From: Agrobacterium tumefaciens
Lineage (GTDB): Bacteria; Pseudomonadota; Alphaproteobacteria; Rhizobiales; Rhizobiaceae
NCBI RefSeq assembly: GCF_009649785.1
Contig: NZ_WJOK01000005.1
Span: 124,001 to 188,000 of the forward strand
Length of the DNA stretch: 64,000 nt
Reading direction: 5' to 3'
Below the pieces are notes generated by a model. That model was not told where the DNA came from. It saw nothing but the letters and a program-made list of their open reading frames with translations, and did no database searches. The position numbers and the translations under genes were made by a program. Positions 45,601-53,424 of this stretch are shown here, piece after piece; within the stretch, counting starts at the first letter, position 1, and each line of letters begins with the position of its first letter.

Positions 45601-47398
45601 GATCGCAGCCTTCGATCATCGCGACATCTTCATCGATCCGGATCCCAATACCGACAAATCCTTCGCTGAGCGCAAGCGGCTTTTCGAATTGCCACGCTCA
45701 AGCTGGCAGGATTACGACCGTTCAACGCTCTCTAAAGGCGCAATGATCATCTCGCGTTCCGAAAAATCGGTGACGCTGACGCCGGAAGCCGTCGCTGCCA
45801 TCGGCATCGACAAATCCGTCGCTACACCCTTCGAGATCATGACCGCCATTCTGAAGGCGCCAACCGATCTTCTGTGGTTCGGCGGCATCGGCACCTATAT
45901 CAAGGCGGCGGTGGAAACCAACGCCGAGGTGGGTGACAGGGCGAACGACCCCATCCGCGTCAACGCCACCGAGCTGCGCGCCAAGGTCATCGGCGAAGGC
46001 GCCAATCTCGGCATTACCCAGAAGGGCCGTATCGCCTATGCGCTGGCGGGTGGGCGTTGCAATTCCGACGCCATCGACAACTCGGCCGGCGTGAACTCCT
46101 CCGACGTCGAGGTCAATATCAAGATCGCCCTCGCCTCCGCGGTCAATAGCGGTCGCCTGACGATGCCGAAGCGCAACCAGCTTCTTGCCTCCATGACGCC
46201 GGAAGTGGCGCAGCTGGTGCTGCGCAACAACTACCTGCAATCGCTGGCAATCTCGCTGACGGAGCGGCTTGGGCTTGCAAACCGGGAAGAACTCGGCCGC
46301 CTGATGAGCGCGCTGGAGGCAACCGGCCAACTGAACCGCAAGGTCGAAACCTTGCCGAGCAATGCCGAGCTCAGCGAAAGATATGCCACCGGCAAGCCGC
46401 TGACCCGGCCGGAAATCGGCGTGTTGCTTTCCTATGCCAAGCTGACACTGTTCGACGCTCTGGTGGCAAGCCCGCTGCCCGACGAACCCTATCTCCAGCA
46501 TCTGCTCGCAGACTATTTCCCGGCCAAGATGCAGAAGAACTATGCAGACGATATCAAGGCGCATCGCCTGCACCGCGAAATCGTTGCGACAGCGCTCGCC
46601 AATGCCGTGGTAAACCGCGGCGGCCCTGGCTTCGTGCAGAAACTCGCCGATGCGAGCGGCCTCCTGTCGGCGGATGTCGTCAAGGCAGCGGTGATCGTGG
46701 AGGACGGTTTCGGCCTCAAACGTCTTTGGAGCGAGGTCGACGCGCTTGACGGAAAGATCGGCGGAGAAGTCCAGAACGGACTTTATGCCACGATCACCCG
46801 CATCTACTCCGATGCAAGCAGGCTTTATTTGCAAACCGGGAGCGTGGGCGCTGGAACGAGCGACATGGCAACCGAAATCGAGCGCCTGAAAACTGCCATC
46901 AAGACGCTATCGCCGGCAGCGGCGAAATATCGCCGCGAGCTTGGGGTCACGGAAATCGACGGTGTTCCCTCTGGCCTTCTGGAAGAGCTGGATACGCTTT
47001 CCCTGCTGGTCTATGTGCCAGAGATCATGCGTATCGCCGAAAATGCGGGCACGACGCTTGCCCGCGCCGCCGAAAGCTACGCCACGGTCTCCTCGACCTT
47101 CCGTGTCGCGCGGCTGCTGGATGCCAGCCAGCGCATCACGCCGGCCGATCACTACGAGAGCCTGGCTCTTCTGCGCAGCCAGGACCAGATCGCCTTGTCG
47201 AGACGCCGGATCGTCATCTCGGCCCTCACCGAGTATGCGAAGGAAAAGGACCCGGTTCAGGCCTGGTATGCGGCCGACCGCGTGCGCGTCAATCGCATCG
47301 TCTCGGAACTCGGTGCACTGAGCGAAAGCGGCGATACCAATCTCGCCCGCCTGACAGTGGCGGCAGGGCTGCTTGGTGATATCGTTCAGACGCGCTGA
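42638..47398 (+). CDS. gdhB: NAD-specific glutamate dehydrogenase, large (about 180-kDa) class
   Basis: A 1,586-residue enzyme of the GDH180 type, which deaminates glutamate to 2-oxoglutarate for carbon use. The N-terminal part (1-700) has ACT-like regulatory segments (VLTIIGRNMPFLYDSVMGEV). The catalytic core, about residues 760-1,200, contains FGKVARGGLRWSDRGQDYR, AKGGFFPKNLPVGG and PYFVVAADKGTATFSD. FWLDDAFASGGSAGYDHKKM and GVGDMSGDVFGNGMLLSE complete it with the Rossmann part. A helical C-terminus follows. GGAGG precedes ATG 42638. It stands alone; the MFS gene follows after 106 bases. Confidence 0.96.
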   Translation: MGYRNNPKREKQIEKARQQAIAENAPFLDPGILYGRASADDIEYYSAEMLAASAAHSFEALSRWTGDAPHISIAQVEGVTPRDIPVTVLTIIGRNMPFLYDSVMGEVTSSYRGLYLAVHPILVPDETAQAGYRLAEPDDDPAGNISLIQLHIAPLTQQAATALEERLRFVLAQVQSAYRDWRPMLSKLDEALDELSKRGSSRRKTERAEAVEFLNWLRNDNFTFLGMRDYTYSGTGKNAKIERGDGVGLGSLSDPDVRVLRLGKDAVTTTPEILAFLDGPDFLIVTKANVKSIVHRRAYMDYIGIKRFDEDGNVIGELRIVGLFTATAYTRSVKHIPLLRAKIADVERHFGFDPNSHSGRILQNTLEAYPRDDLFQIETDLLIRFIEQIMELSDRPRVRVLARIDRFDRFVSAIIFVPREEYNSYVREKIGDYLSKVYDGHISAYYPAFPEGAVARVHFIVGRTEGKTPRIAQDKLEDAVSDIAARWIDHFVALSEPGAPVLEVDQAYQEAFTPEEAIGDMADILATVKGEPVRIEFYQQEGQSAETLSLKIFHRDGHLPLSRRVPLLENLGFNVISERTFDIGVISDGEKRDIVLHDMELAVAKGVTLDLPQYGQKLEEAFLAAFSGKVDNDNFNRLILACGLTVREVSVLRAYARYLRQTGIVYSQEHISETLFKYPAISRNIFALFKTGFDPSIDEKKRLKKLAEMHKTIEAALSGVPNLDEDRTLRRYVNAIDATLRTNYFQKNTDGTPRDLLAFKFDPKHLDGLPDPRPFREIFVYGTEVEGVHLRFGKVARGGLRWSDRGQDYRTEVLGLVKAQQVKNAVIVPVGAKGGFFPKNLPVGGSRDEVFNAGREAYKTYIRTLLSITDNIVDDAVVPPADTLRLDGDDPYFVVAADKGTATFSDTANGLAHDAGFWLDDAFASGGSAGYDHKKMGITARGAWETVKRHFREMDTDIQTTPFTVAGVGDMSGDVFGNGMLLSEKIRLIAAFDHRDIFIDPDPNTDKSFAERKRLFELPRSSWQDYDRSTLSKGAMIISRSEKSVTLTPEAVAAIGIDKSVATPFEIMTAILKAPTDLLWFGGIGTYIKAAVETNAEVGDRANDPIRVNATELRAKVIGEGANLGITQKGRIAYALAGGRCNSDAIDNSAGVNSSDVEVNIKIALASAVNSGRLTMPKRNQLLASMTPEVAQLVLRNNYLQSLAISLTERLGLANREELGRLMSALEATGQLNRKVETLPSNAELSERYATGKPLTRPEIGVLLSYAKLTLFDALVASPLPDEPYLQHLLADYFPAKMQKNYADDIKAHRLHREIVATALANAVVNRGGPGFVQKLADASGLLSADVVKAAVIVEDGFGLKRLWSEVDALDGKIGGEVQNGLYATITRIYSDASRLYLQTGSVGAGTSDMATEIERLKTAIKTLSPAAAKYRRELGVTEIDGVPSGLLEELDTLSLLVYVPEIMRIAENAGTTLARAAESYATVSSTFRVARLLDASQRITPADHYESLALLRSQDQIALSRRRIVISALTEYAKEKDPVQAWYAADRVRVNRIVSELGALSESGDTNLARLTVAAGLLGDIVQTR

Positions 47399-47504
47399 TC
47401 GACCATTCGACAAACGCCATCCGGGTGACTGGCCCGGATGGCCATAAATGAAGCGTTTGCGCCGGCATCACGCATTTTATCCCCCATATCCGATAGGACG
47501 ATGA

Positions 47505-48881
47505 ATGACTGTCCCCTCCCCAAATGCGGAAACAGTGGTTGCCAAACGCGGCATCTGGGGCTGGGTCATGTTCGATTGGGCGGCACAGCCCTTTTTCACG
47601 GTCGTTACGACCTTCGTTTTCGGACCCTACTTTGTCGCCCGCCTCACCGATGATCCTATTTCGGCGCAGGCGACATGGAGCAATATGGCGACGGTCTCCT
47701 CGATCATCATCGCCCTCTTCTCGCCCATCCTCGGCTCCATTGCCGACCAGTCCGGCGCGCGCAAACCGTGGATCGCCTTTTTTGCCGCCATCAAGATCGT
47801 CAGTCTTTTATTCCTCTGGTTTGCAGCACCGGGTTCGCCGATCATCCTGCCCATCGTCTGCATGATATTCGCATCCATCGCGGCGGAGTTTTCGATCGTC
47901 TTCAACGATTCCATGATGCCGCGACTGACCAATCCGCAGAATGTCGGACGCATTTCCAATCTCGCCTGGGGGCTCGGTTATCTCGGCGGCATGGTGGTGC
48001 TGATTGCCGTGGTGACGCTTCTGGCCGCAAATCCACAGACAGGGCTGACTATCGCCGGTATCAAGCCGCTTTTCGGTCTCGATCCCGCAACCGGCGAGGA
48101 CGCCAGAATAACCGGCCCGATAGCTGCAATCTGGTATTTGCTCTTCATTCTGCCGATGTTTCTGCTGACCCCGGATGCGGACAGGGGCCTACCCTTCGGA
48201 GCGGCGATCCGCTCTGGTCTTGCGGAGCTCAAGACAACCCTGCGCGAACTTCGAGACAGACCCGTCCTGTTGCGGTTCCTGATTGCACGTATGCTTTATC
48301 AGGACGGCGTCAACGGCGTGCTCATTCTGGGTGGCGTATTTGCGGCGGGAATGTTCGGTTGGGCGACGATGGAAATCGGCCTCTTCGGCATCCTGCTCAA
48401 CGTCGTCGCCATCGTGGGTTGCTTTGCGGCCGGGCGCGTCGATCAGAAACTTGGCTCGCGGATCACCATACTCATCAGCCTGGTTCTTCTGCTCATCGCG
48501 ACGGTCGGCATCGTCTCGACAGGAAAGGGCTCGACACTGTTTGGCTGGATCCAATTGCCCACAGCGGACAATGGCGGCATCTTCGCAACCGGCGCGGAAA
48601 AGGCCTATCTGCTCTATGGCATATTGATTGGCCTCGCCTTCGGTCCCGTTCAGGCCTCGTCGCGTTCCTATCTGGCGCGCAACATCACCATTGCCGAGGC
48701 GGGACGCTATTTCGGCATCTATGCGCTATCGGGCCGCGCCACCAGCTTCATGGCGACGCTGTCCTTTTCAATAGCAACCTACCTCAGTGGCTCCGCACAT
48801 ATTGGCATGGCCACCCTCATCGTGTTTCTGGGGTTGGGCTTTGTTCTGTTGCTGCGCGTCCCGGAACGGGCGGCAAGCTAA
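47505..48881 (+). CDS. MFS transporter, UMF1/Atg22-like family
   Basis: A 458-residue polytopic protein with about 12 hydrophobic segments. It has the family's WGWVMFDWAAQPFFTVV start, SPILGSIADQSGARKPWIAFF in the loop between helices 2 and 3, RISNLAWGLGYLGGM, and SRSYLARNITIAEAGRYFGI near the end. UMF1-type proteins are related to fungal vacuolar Atg22 effluxers; bacterial substrates are mostly unknown. It is downstream of the glutamate dehydrogenase gene on the same strand with a 106-base gap, and converges with phaR across a palindromic repeat. Confidence 0.85.
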   Translation: MTVPSPNAETVVAKRGIWGWVMFDWAAQPFFTVVTTFVFGPYFVARLTDDPISAQATWSNMATVSSIIIALFSPILGSIADQSGARKPWIAFFAAIKIVSLLFLWFAAPGSPIILPIVCMIFASIAAEFSIVFNDSMMPRLTNPQNVGRISNLAWGLGYLGGMVVLIAVVTLLAANPQTGLTIAGIKPLFGLDPATGEDARITGPIAAIWYLLFILPMFLLTPDADRGLPFGAAIRSGLAELKTTLRELRDRPVLLRFLIARMLYQDGVNGVLILGGVFAAGMFGWATMEIGLFGILLNVVAIVGCFAAGRVDQKLGSRITILISLVLLLIATVGIVSTGKGSTLFGWIQLPTADNGGIFATGAEKAYLLYGILIGLAFGPVQASSRSYLARNITIAEAGRYFGIYALSGRATSFMATLSFSIATYLSGSAHIGMATLIVFLGLGFVLLLRVPERAAS

Positions 48882-48891
48882 AGAACCGGAG

Positions 48892-48925
48892 AGAGCATTT
48901 GAGGGGTCTCACCCGAAATGCTCCA
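48892..48925. repeat. Palindromic repeat between the MFS gene and phaR
   Basis: AGAGCATTT (48892-48900) and AAATGCTCC (48916-48924) are inverted arms around GAGGGGTCTCACCCG. Together with the copy at 14961-14996 (arms GGAGCATT / AATGCTCC, GAGGG after the first arm), it is the clearest pair of this family. It lies between two converging genes, where it could act as a terminator without a T-tract. Confidence 0.55.
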
Positions 48926-48932
48926 GCCTCCT

Positions 48933-49508
48933 TCAGAGCTGATCGAGTTTTTGCTGCAATGCGCGCAGCTGCGACTTCAGCTCATCGATTTCGGATGCAT
49001 TCGGCTTGCGCGTTTCCTTGGGCGCCTGCGGCATTGCAAAAGGCGTGAACCCCTGCATCGCCTGCCGGAACAGTTCGGTATTGCGGCGGATCTGCTCTTC
49101 CATCATTTGCAATGGAGCCTGGAAATTCCGGGCAAGCGACCCGTCACCGAACGCCTTGGCCATATGCTCCTGCATCTGGCTCTGCTGATCGGAGAAGGTT
49201 TTCATCGAATGTTCGAGAAATGTCGGAACGACCATCTGCATCTGGTCACCGTAATAGGAGATCAATTGCCGCAAAAACGCCGTTGGCAAAAGCGTATTGC
49301 CGGTTTTGGCTTCCTGTTCAACAATGATCTGCGTTAGAACCGCATGAGTGATGTCTTCGGATGATTTGGCGTCCTGAACCTTGAAGTCCTCGCCGCGTTT
49401 AACCATCTGCGCCAGATCATCCAGCGTCACATAGGTGCTGGTTCCGGTGTTGTAGAGCCGCCGGTTGGCATATTTTTTAATGATTGTTTCGCCGTCGTGT
49501 TTTGCCAT
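48933..49508 (-). CDS. phaR: Polyhydroxyalkanoate synthesis repressor PhaR
   Basis: A 191-residue regulator that senses PHB granules and represses phasin and synthesis genes. The N-terminal DNA-binding domain contains IIKKYANRRLYNTGTSTYVT and LDDLAQMVKRGEDFKVQDAK, and the PHB-accumulation domain includes TQIIVEQEAKTG and FLRQLISYYGDQMQM. A Met/Gln-rich helical tail ends with a coiled-coil-like stretch. It is transcribed divergently from phbA-phbB, the usual rhizobial arrangement, and the gap holds TGCGCA-type motifs that may be its own operators. Confidence 0.94.
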   Translation of the reverse strand: MAKHDGETIIKKYANRRLYNTGTSTYVTLDDLAQMVKRGEDFKVQDAKSSEDITHAVLTQIIVEQEAKTGNTLLPTAFLRQLISYYGDQMQMVVPTFLEHSMKTFSDQQSQMQEHMAKAFGDGSLARNFQAPLQMMEEQIRRNTELFRQAMQGFTPFAMPQAPKETRKPNASEIDELKSQLRALQQKLDQL

Positions 49509-49605
49509 GCCCGCCTCCTCGCGATGATGGTATTTTCTTGTTTTTTGGTGTTATTGCTCTTCCCGCGCGAAGTGTATGCGCAAAACAAGCCTCGTGACAA
49601 ATGTT

Positions 49606-49640
49606 TTGTGCATCGCAACAGTTTGTTTTTTGCGCAGCAA
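49606..49640. promoter_or_regulatory. Two similar TTGYGCA-GCAA motifs in the phaR-phbA gap
   Basis: TTGTGCATCGCAA (49606-49618) and TTGCGCAGCAA (49630-49640) lie 11 bases apart. A third TATGCGCAAAACAA occurs about 25 bases before. PhaR of other bacteria binds TGC-rich sequences of CTGC-N-GCAG type, so these are candidate PhaR sites, on position and composition only. Confidence 0.4.
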
Positions 49641-49749
49641 TTTTCCGCAAGATTCCGGCTTGATTTAGCAACATCTTTTAAAGCAACTTTCGGCATTTGA
49701 CTTGTATTCAAAGCTTTGCCAGTCTCCGCCCGCAAGTGAGGAGAAACAG

Positions 49750-50928
49750 ATGACGCCTTCAATCGTGATTGCCAGCGCTGCGCGCACTGCCGTCGGTTCT
49801 TTCAATGGTGGCTTTGCCAATACGCCCGCCCACGAGCTTGGGGCAACCGTCATCAACGCCGTCCTGGAGCGCGCCGGTGTCGCAGCCCATGAAATCGACG
49901 AGGTCATCCTCGGTCAGGTGTTGACGGCAGGCGAAGGGCAGAACCCGGCGCGGCAGGCGGCAATGAAAGCCGGCATTCAGCAGGAAGCAACCGCCTTCGG
50001 CATCAATCAGTTATGCGGTTCCGGCCTGCGCGCTGTCGCACTCGGCATGCAGCAGATCGTTACCGGCGACGCGGCCATCATCATTGCCGGCGGTCAGGAA
50101 TCCATGTCCATGGCGCCCCATTGCGCCCATTTACGTGGCGGCGTGAAGATGGGCGATTTCAAGATGATCGACACCATGCTGAAAGACGGCCTGACGGATG
50201 CCTTTTACGGCTATCACATGGGCATAACCGCCGAGAACATCGCCCGGCAATGGCAGCTTTCCCGTGATGAACAGGACCAGTTCGCTGTCGCATCGCAAAA
50301 CAAGGCCGAAGCCGCGCAGAGCGCCGGCCGTTTTGCGGATGAGATCGTGGCTTTCACGGTCAAGGGCCGCAAGGCAGATATCATCATCGATGCTGACGAA
50401 CACATCCGTACCGGTGTTTCGCTGGAAATCATGGCAAAGCTGCGCCCCGCCTTCGACAAGGAGGGCACGGTAACGGCCGGCAACGCCTCCGGCCTCAATG
50501 ATGGCGCTGCTGCCACACTTTTGATGTCGGAGCAGGAAGCGGCAAAGCGCGGTATCAAACCGCTGGCGCGCATCGCCTCCTGGGCGACGGCGGGTGTCGA
50601 TCCGCAGATCATGGGAACCGGCCCCATCCCCGCCTCACGCAAGGCGCTGGCCAAGGCAGGCTGGTCGATCGGCGATATCGGCCTCGTTGAGGCCAACGAA
50701 GCCTTTGCCGCCCAGTCCTGCGCTGTCGTGCGTGAGCTTGGTCTTGATCCTGATATCGTCAACGTCAATGGCGGTGCGATCGCCATCGGCCATCCGATTG
50801 GCGCATCCGGCGCCCGTGTGCTGAACACGCTGATTTTCGAGATGCGCCGCCGCAACGTATCGAAGGGGCTCGCGACGCTCTGCATCGGCGGCGGCATGGG
50901 TGTTGCCATGTGCATCGAGGCGCTCTGA
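49750..50928 (+). CDS. phbA: Acetyl-CoA acetyltransferase (beta-ketothiolase)
   Basis: A 392-residue biosynthetic thiolase that condenses two acetyl-CoA to acetoacetyl-CoA for PHB. The acylated cysteine is C89 in GINQLCGSGLRAVALG, the catalytic histidine lies in GGAIAIGHPIGASGAR, and the second cysteine is in TLCIGGGMGVAM. NEAFAAQSCAV is also conserved. ATG 49750 follows GAGGAG and matches the family length. It is followed by phbB 127 bases downstream, in the same direction, and faces phaR. Confidence 0.97.
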   Translation: MTPSIVIASAARTAVGSFNGGFANTPAHELGATVINAVLERAGVAAHEIDEVILGQVLTAGEGQNPARQAAMKAGIQQEATAFGINQLCGSGLRAVALGMQQIVTGDAAIIIAGGQESMSMAPHCAHLRGGVKMGDFKMIDTMLKDGLTDAFYGYHMGITAENIARQWQLSRDEQDQFAVASQNKAEAAQSAGRFADEIVAFTVKGRKADIIIDADEHIRTGVSLEIMAKLRPAFDKEGTVTAGNASGLNDGAAATLLMSEQEAAKRGIKPLARIASWATAGVDPQIMGTGPIPASRKALAKAGWSIGDIGLVEANEAFAAQSCAVVRELGLDPDIVNVNGGAIAIGHPIGASGARVLNTLIFEMRRRNVSKGLATLCIGGGMGVAMCIEAL

Positions 50929-51055
50929 AAACCGCCGTGCGGCCTTCCAAAAAGCAATTCCGGTTCAGCGGCCAATAGGGTAGAAGCGGTCTCCCATTGG
51001 CCGCATTTCTGTGGCCGTTGAGCACGGCTAAAACAGTTCAGGAAATGGAGGCCAT

Positions 51056-51781
51056 ATGAGCCGGGTTGCGTTAATTTCGGGCGGGACAAGCGGCATAGGC
51101 GCAGCAATAGCCCGCGCCTTGCAGGCAGCCGGCTACCAGGTGGCCGTCAATTACGCCTTCACGACCGATAGGGCAGAGGCCTTCCAGAAAGAAACCGGCA
51201 TCCCCGCGTTTCAATGGGACGTGCGAGACTATGATGCCTGCGTGAAAGGCATAGCCCAGGTTGAAGAGGCCTTCGGCCCCGTCGAGGTTCTCGTCAACAA
51301 TGCCGGCATCACCCGCGATGCGATGTTTCACAAGATGACACCGCAGCAATGGCGCGAGGTGATCGACACCAACCTCACCGGCGTCTTCAACATGACGCAT
51401 CCAGTCTGGCCGGGTATGCGCGACCGCGGCTTCGGTCGCATCGTCAATATTTCCTCCATCAATGGCCAGAAGGGCCAGGCAGGCCAGGTCAACTATTCCG
51501 CCTCAAAGGCTGGCGATATCGGCTTCACCAAGGCGCTCGCCCAGGAAGGCGCAAGCCGCAACATTACCGTCAACGCCATCTGCCCCGGTTACATCGGCAC
51601 GGAGATGGTGAGGGCTATACCGGAGAAAGTGCTGGCCGAGCGGATCGTGCCGCAAATCCCGGTCGGGCGCCTGGGCGAACCGGAAGAAATCGCGCGCTGC
51701 GTCCTGTTTCTCGTGTCGGACGAGGCTGGTTTCATAACCGGCTCCACGATGACCGCAAATGGCGGGCAATATTTCGCCTGA
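51056..51781 (+). CDS. phbB: Acetoacetyl-CoA reductase
   Basis: A 241-residue SDR enzyme, NADPH-dependent, that makes (R)-3-hydroxybutyryl-CoA for PHB synthesis. It has the glycine motif GGTSGIGAA near residue 9, NNAGITRDAMFHKM, catalytic Ser134, and YSASK with Tyr147 and Lys151. The PhbB-specific FHKMTPQQWREVIDTNLTGVF and INGQKGQAGQVNYSASKAG distinguish it from FabG. GGAG precedes the ATG. It follows phbA; the PHB synthase gene is not in the window. Confidence 0.95.
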   Translation: MSRVALISGGTSGIGAAIARALQAAGYQVAVNYAFTTDRAEAFQKETGIPAFQWDVRDYDACVKGIAQVEEAFGPVEVLVNNAGITRDAMFHKMTPQQWREVIDTNLTGVFNMTHPVWPGMRDRGFGRIVNISSINGQKGQAGQVNYSASKAGDIGFTKALAQEGASRNITVNAICPGYIGTEMVRAIPEKVLAERIVPQIPVGRLGEPEEIARCVLFLVSDEAGFITGSTMTANGGQYFA

Positions 51782-51892
51782 GATCGGCACCCTTCTAACG
51801 GGAAGGAAGCAGGTAAACTTTTCGTGATATTTGCCCTGATGATATCGCCACGCACAAAAACTTGATCGAAAAATACCGCAATATAGGAACTG

Positions 51893-51931
51893 CTAAACTA
51901 ATGAAAATACGACAGTTTTCGTATAGTTTAG
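51893..51931. promoter_or_regulatory. Large dyad upstream of the bfd-bfr genes
   Basis: CTAAACTA (51893-51900) and TAGTTTAG (51924-51931) are exact inverted 8-base arms, with inner GAAAA/TTTTC and TACG/CGTA. The right arm continues as TTTAGAA, the half-site of the iron-control element bound by Irr. It lies 110-150 bases before bfd, where an iron-responsive operator would be expected. Regulator identity is inferred. Confidence 0.4.
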
Positions 51932-51974
51932 AATGAATCCAGAGTTCACTTTCGGATATCCTCGGAGGTTTTTC

Positions 51975-52004
51975 TTGACAGTGGGTGTCCTGTTTTGGTT
52001 TAAG
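51975..52004 (+). promoter_or_regulatory. Candidate promoter of bfd-bfr
   Basis: TTGACA (51975-51980) is a perfect -35 element; 18 bases later TTTAAG is a weak -10. It is 39 bases before the bfd ATG. Confidence 0.4.
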
Positions 52005-52042
52005 AACGAAAACAACGTGTTGCGTCATACAGGCAGTCGATC

Positions 52043-52354
52043 ATGCTGGTTTGCAGCTGCAATTACATCACCGACCACGATATCCGGGACGTCATTAACG
52101 AACTCCTCGATGAGGACTGTTGGCAGCTTATCGTTCCGGCAAAAGTGTATCATGCCATGGAAAAACGTGGCCGCTGCTGCGGCTGTTTCCCGACTGTCGT
52201 CGACCTGATCATACAGACAACTGAAGAATATCACGCCCGTCGCCACTCGACGGAAGCAGATGTTTTTGATTTTATGTCCCGCTTGAAGCGATTCCATGAA
52301 GAGAACAGGAGAGCGGACATTGAAAGGCGACACAAGAGTCATCGAGCGGCTTAA
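52043..52354 (+). CDS. bfd: Bacterioferritin-associated ferredoxin (Bfd)-like [2Fe-2S] protein
   Basis: A 103-residue protein. The four cysteines [18 protein letters not shown] (C4, C6) and [15 protein letters not shown] place it in the BFD-like [2Fe-2S] family, which reduces bacterioferritin cores to release iron. It is about 40 residues longer than E. coli Bfd (64), with a charged basic tail ([14 protein letters not shown]). Its last 35 bases overlap the start of bfr, so the pair is translationally coupled, supporting the role. Confidence 0.85.
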   Translation: MLVCSCNYITDHDIRDVINELLDEDCWQLIVPAKVYHAMEKRGRCCGCFPTVVDLIIQTTEEYHARRHSTEADVFDFMSRLKRFHEENRRADIERRHKSHRAA

Positions 52355-52805
52355 CGAAGCCCTTTTTCTAGAACTCGGTGCGGTAAACCAGTATTGGCTT
52401 CACTACCGACTTCTGAATGACTGGGGCTACACCAAGCTTGCAAAGAAGGAGCGTGCGGAATCCATCGAAGAGATGCAGCACGCCGACAAGATCATCGATC
52501 GTATCATTTTCCTGGAAGGTCATCCCAACCTCCAGACCCTGGCTCCCCTGCGCATCGGTCAGAACGTCAAGGAAGTGCTCGAAGCCGATCTGGCGGGCGA
52601 ATATGACGCACGGACGTCCTACAAGAAATCGCGCGACATCTGTTCCGAGGCCGGAGACTATGTCTCGATGAAGCTGTTCGAAGCACTGCTGATCGACGAG
52701 GAAGGTCACATCGACTTCCTTGAGACCCAGCTCGAACTGCTCGGCAAGATCGGTGCGGAAAAATACGGCCAACTCAACGCCGATTCCGCCAACGAGGCAG
52801 AATAA
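52320..52805 (+). CDS. bfr: Bacterioferritin
   Basis: A 161-residue heme-containing iron-storage protein, the usual length. TTG 52320 is the start: AGGAGAG lies 6 bases upstream and the sequence then reads [20 protein letters not shown]. Ferroxidase ligands E18, E51 and H54 and the heme ligand M52 are in place ([11 protein letters not shown]). The later ligands fall in [11 protein letters not shown] and [13 protein letters not shown]. It overlaps bfd by 35 bases and is followed by a strong terminator. Iron control by Irr or RirA is typical of this group. Confidence 0.95.
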   Translation: MKGDTRVIERLNEALFLELGAVNQYWLHYRLLNDWGYTKLAKKERAESIEEMQHADKIIDRIIFLEGHPNLQTLAPLRIGQNVKEVLEADLAGEYDARTSYKKSRDICSEAGDYVSMKLFEALLIDEEGHIDFLETQLELLGKIGAEKYGQLNADSANEAE

Positions 52806-52825
52806 GCTTTCGCAATCGACCAAAG

Positions 52826-52853
52826 AAAAGGCGGCCAGTGGCCGCCTTTTTTA
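52826..52853 (+). terminator. Intrinsic terminator after bfr
   Basis: AAAAGGCGGCC and GGCCGCCTTTTTT pair around AGT. The symmetric tails mean it may also terminate rppH, whose stop is adjacent. Confidence 0.93.
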
Positions 52854-53366
52854 TTACTTGCCGGCAAGGTGCCGGAATTCCGCAACCACTTTCTCGTAGA
52901 CCGCGCGCTTGAAGGGCACGATGAGCTCTGGCAGGCTTTCCATCGGCTTCCAGTCCCAGGCGTCGAATTCAGCCGTATGCCCTGTTGGAGGTGGGTCGAT
53001 CTGGATTTCGCTTTCGTCGCCATCGAAACGGAAGGCAAACCAGCGTTGCGCCTGCCCGCGATACTTGCCTCTCAGGCCGATGCCGATCAGTTCGGGCGGC
53101 AGATCATAATGGATCCAGTCGCTCGCTTCCGCCAGCAACGTCACCGTTTTCATCCCCGTCTCTTCGTAAAGTTCGCGAATGGCGGCCGTCAAAGGCCGTT
53201 CACCGTCATCGATGCCGCCCTGCGGCATCTGCCACAATTGCGGTGAACCGTCATATTCCGAATTGCCTTCCCTGATGCGCCGGCCGGCCCAGACAAGGCC
53301 TTCGGCGTTCAGAACCATAATCCCCGCACAGGGACGGTAAGGCAAATCTTCTGCTTTGATTGTCAT
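52854..53366 (-). CDS. rppH: RNA pyrophosphohydrolase, Nudix family
   Basis: A 170-residue enzyme that removes pyrophosphate from mRNA 5' ends. The N-terminus [20 protein letters not shown] and the Nudix box [22 protein letters not shown] are typical; [12 protein letters not shown] with the RppH-type lead is diagnostic, as are [15 protein letters not shown] and [24 protein letters not shown] 53366 starts where similarity begins, although the frame is open upstream. In Bartonella the homologue is IalA. It is last in a minus-strand series beginning with obgE and lies 58 bases after the YibQ-type gene. Confidence 0.93.
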   Translation of the reverse strand: MTIKAEDLPYRPCAGIMVLNAEGLVWAGRRIREGNSEYDGSPQLWQMPQGGIDDGERPLTAAIRELYEETGMKTVTLLAEASDWIHYDLPPELIGIGLRGKYRGQAQRWFAFRFDGDESEIQIDPPPTGHTAEFDAWDWKPMESLPELIVPFKRAVYEKVVAEFRHLAGK

Positions 53367-53424
53367 TGGAAACCCGCACTGTCTGCGCGCCGAAAAGGCG
53401 CTAAGGAATGGCCGCGCAGAAGGT

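Noticed and set aside
47675-49048. A 457-codon plus frame overlapping the MFS gene in another phase
   Set aside because: The other phase encodes a coherent 12-helix transporter; this one is Arg/Ser-rich noise.
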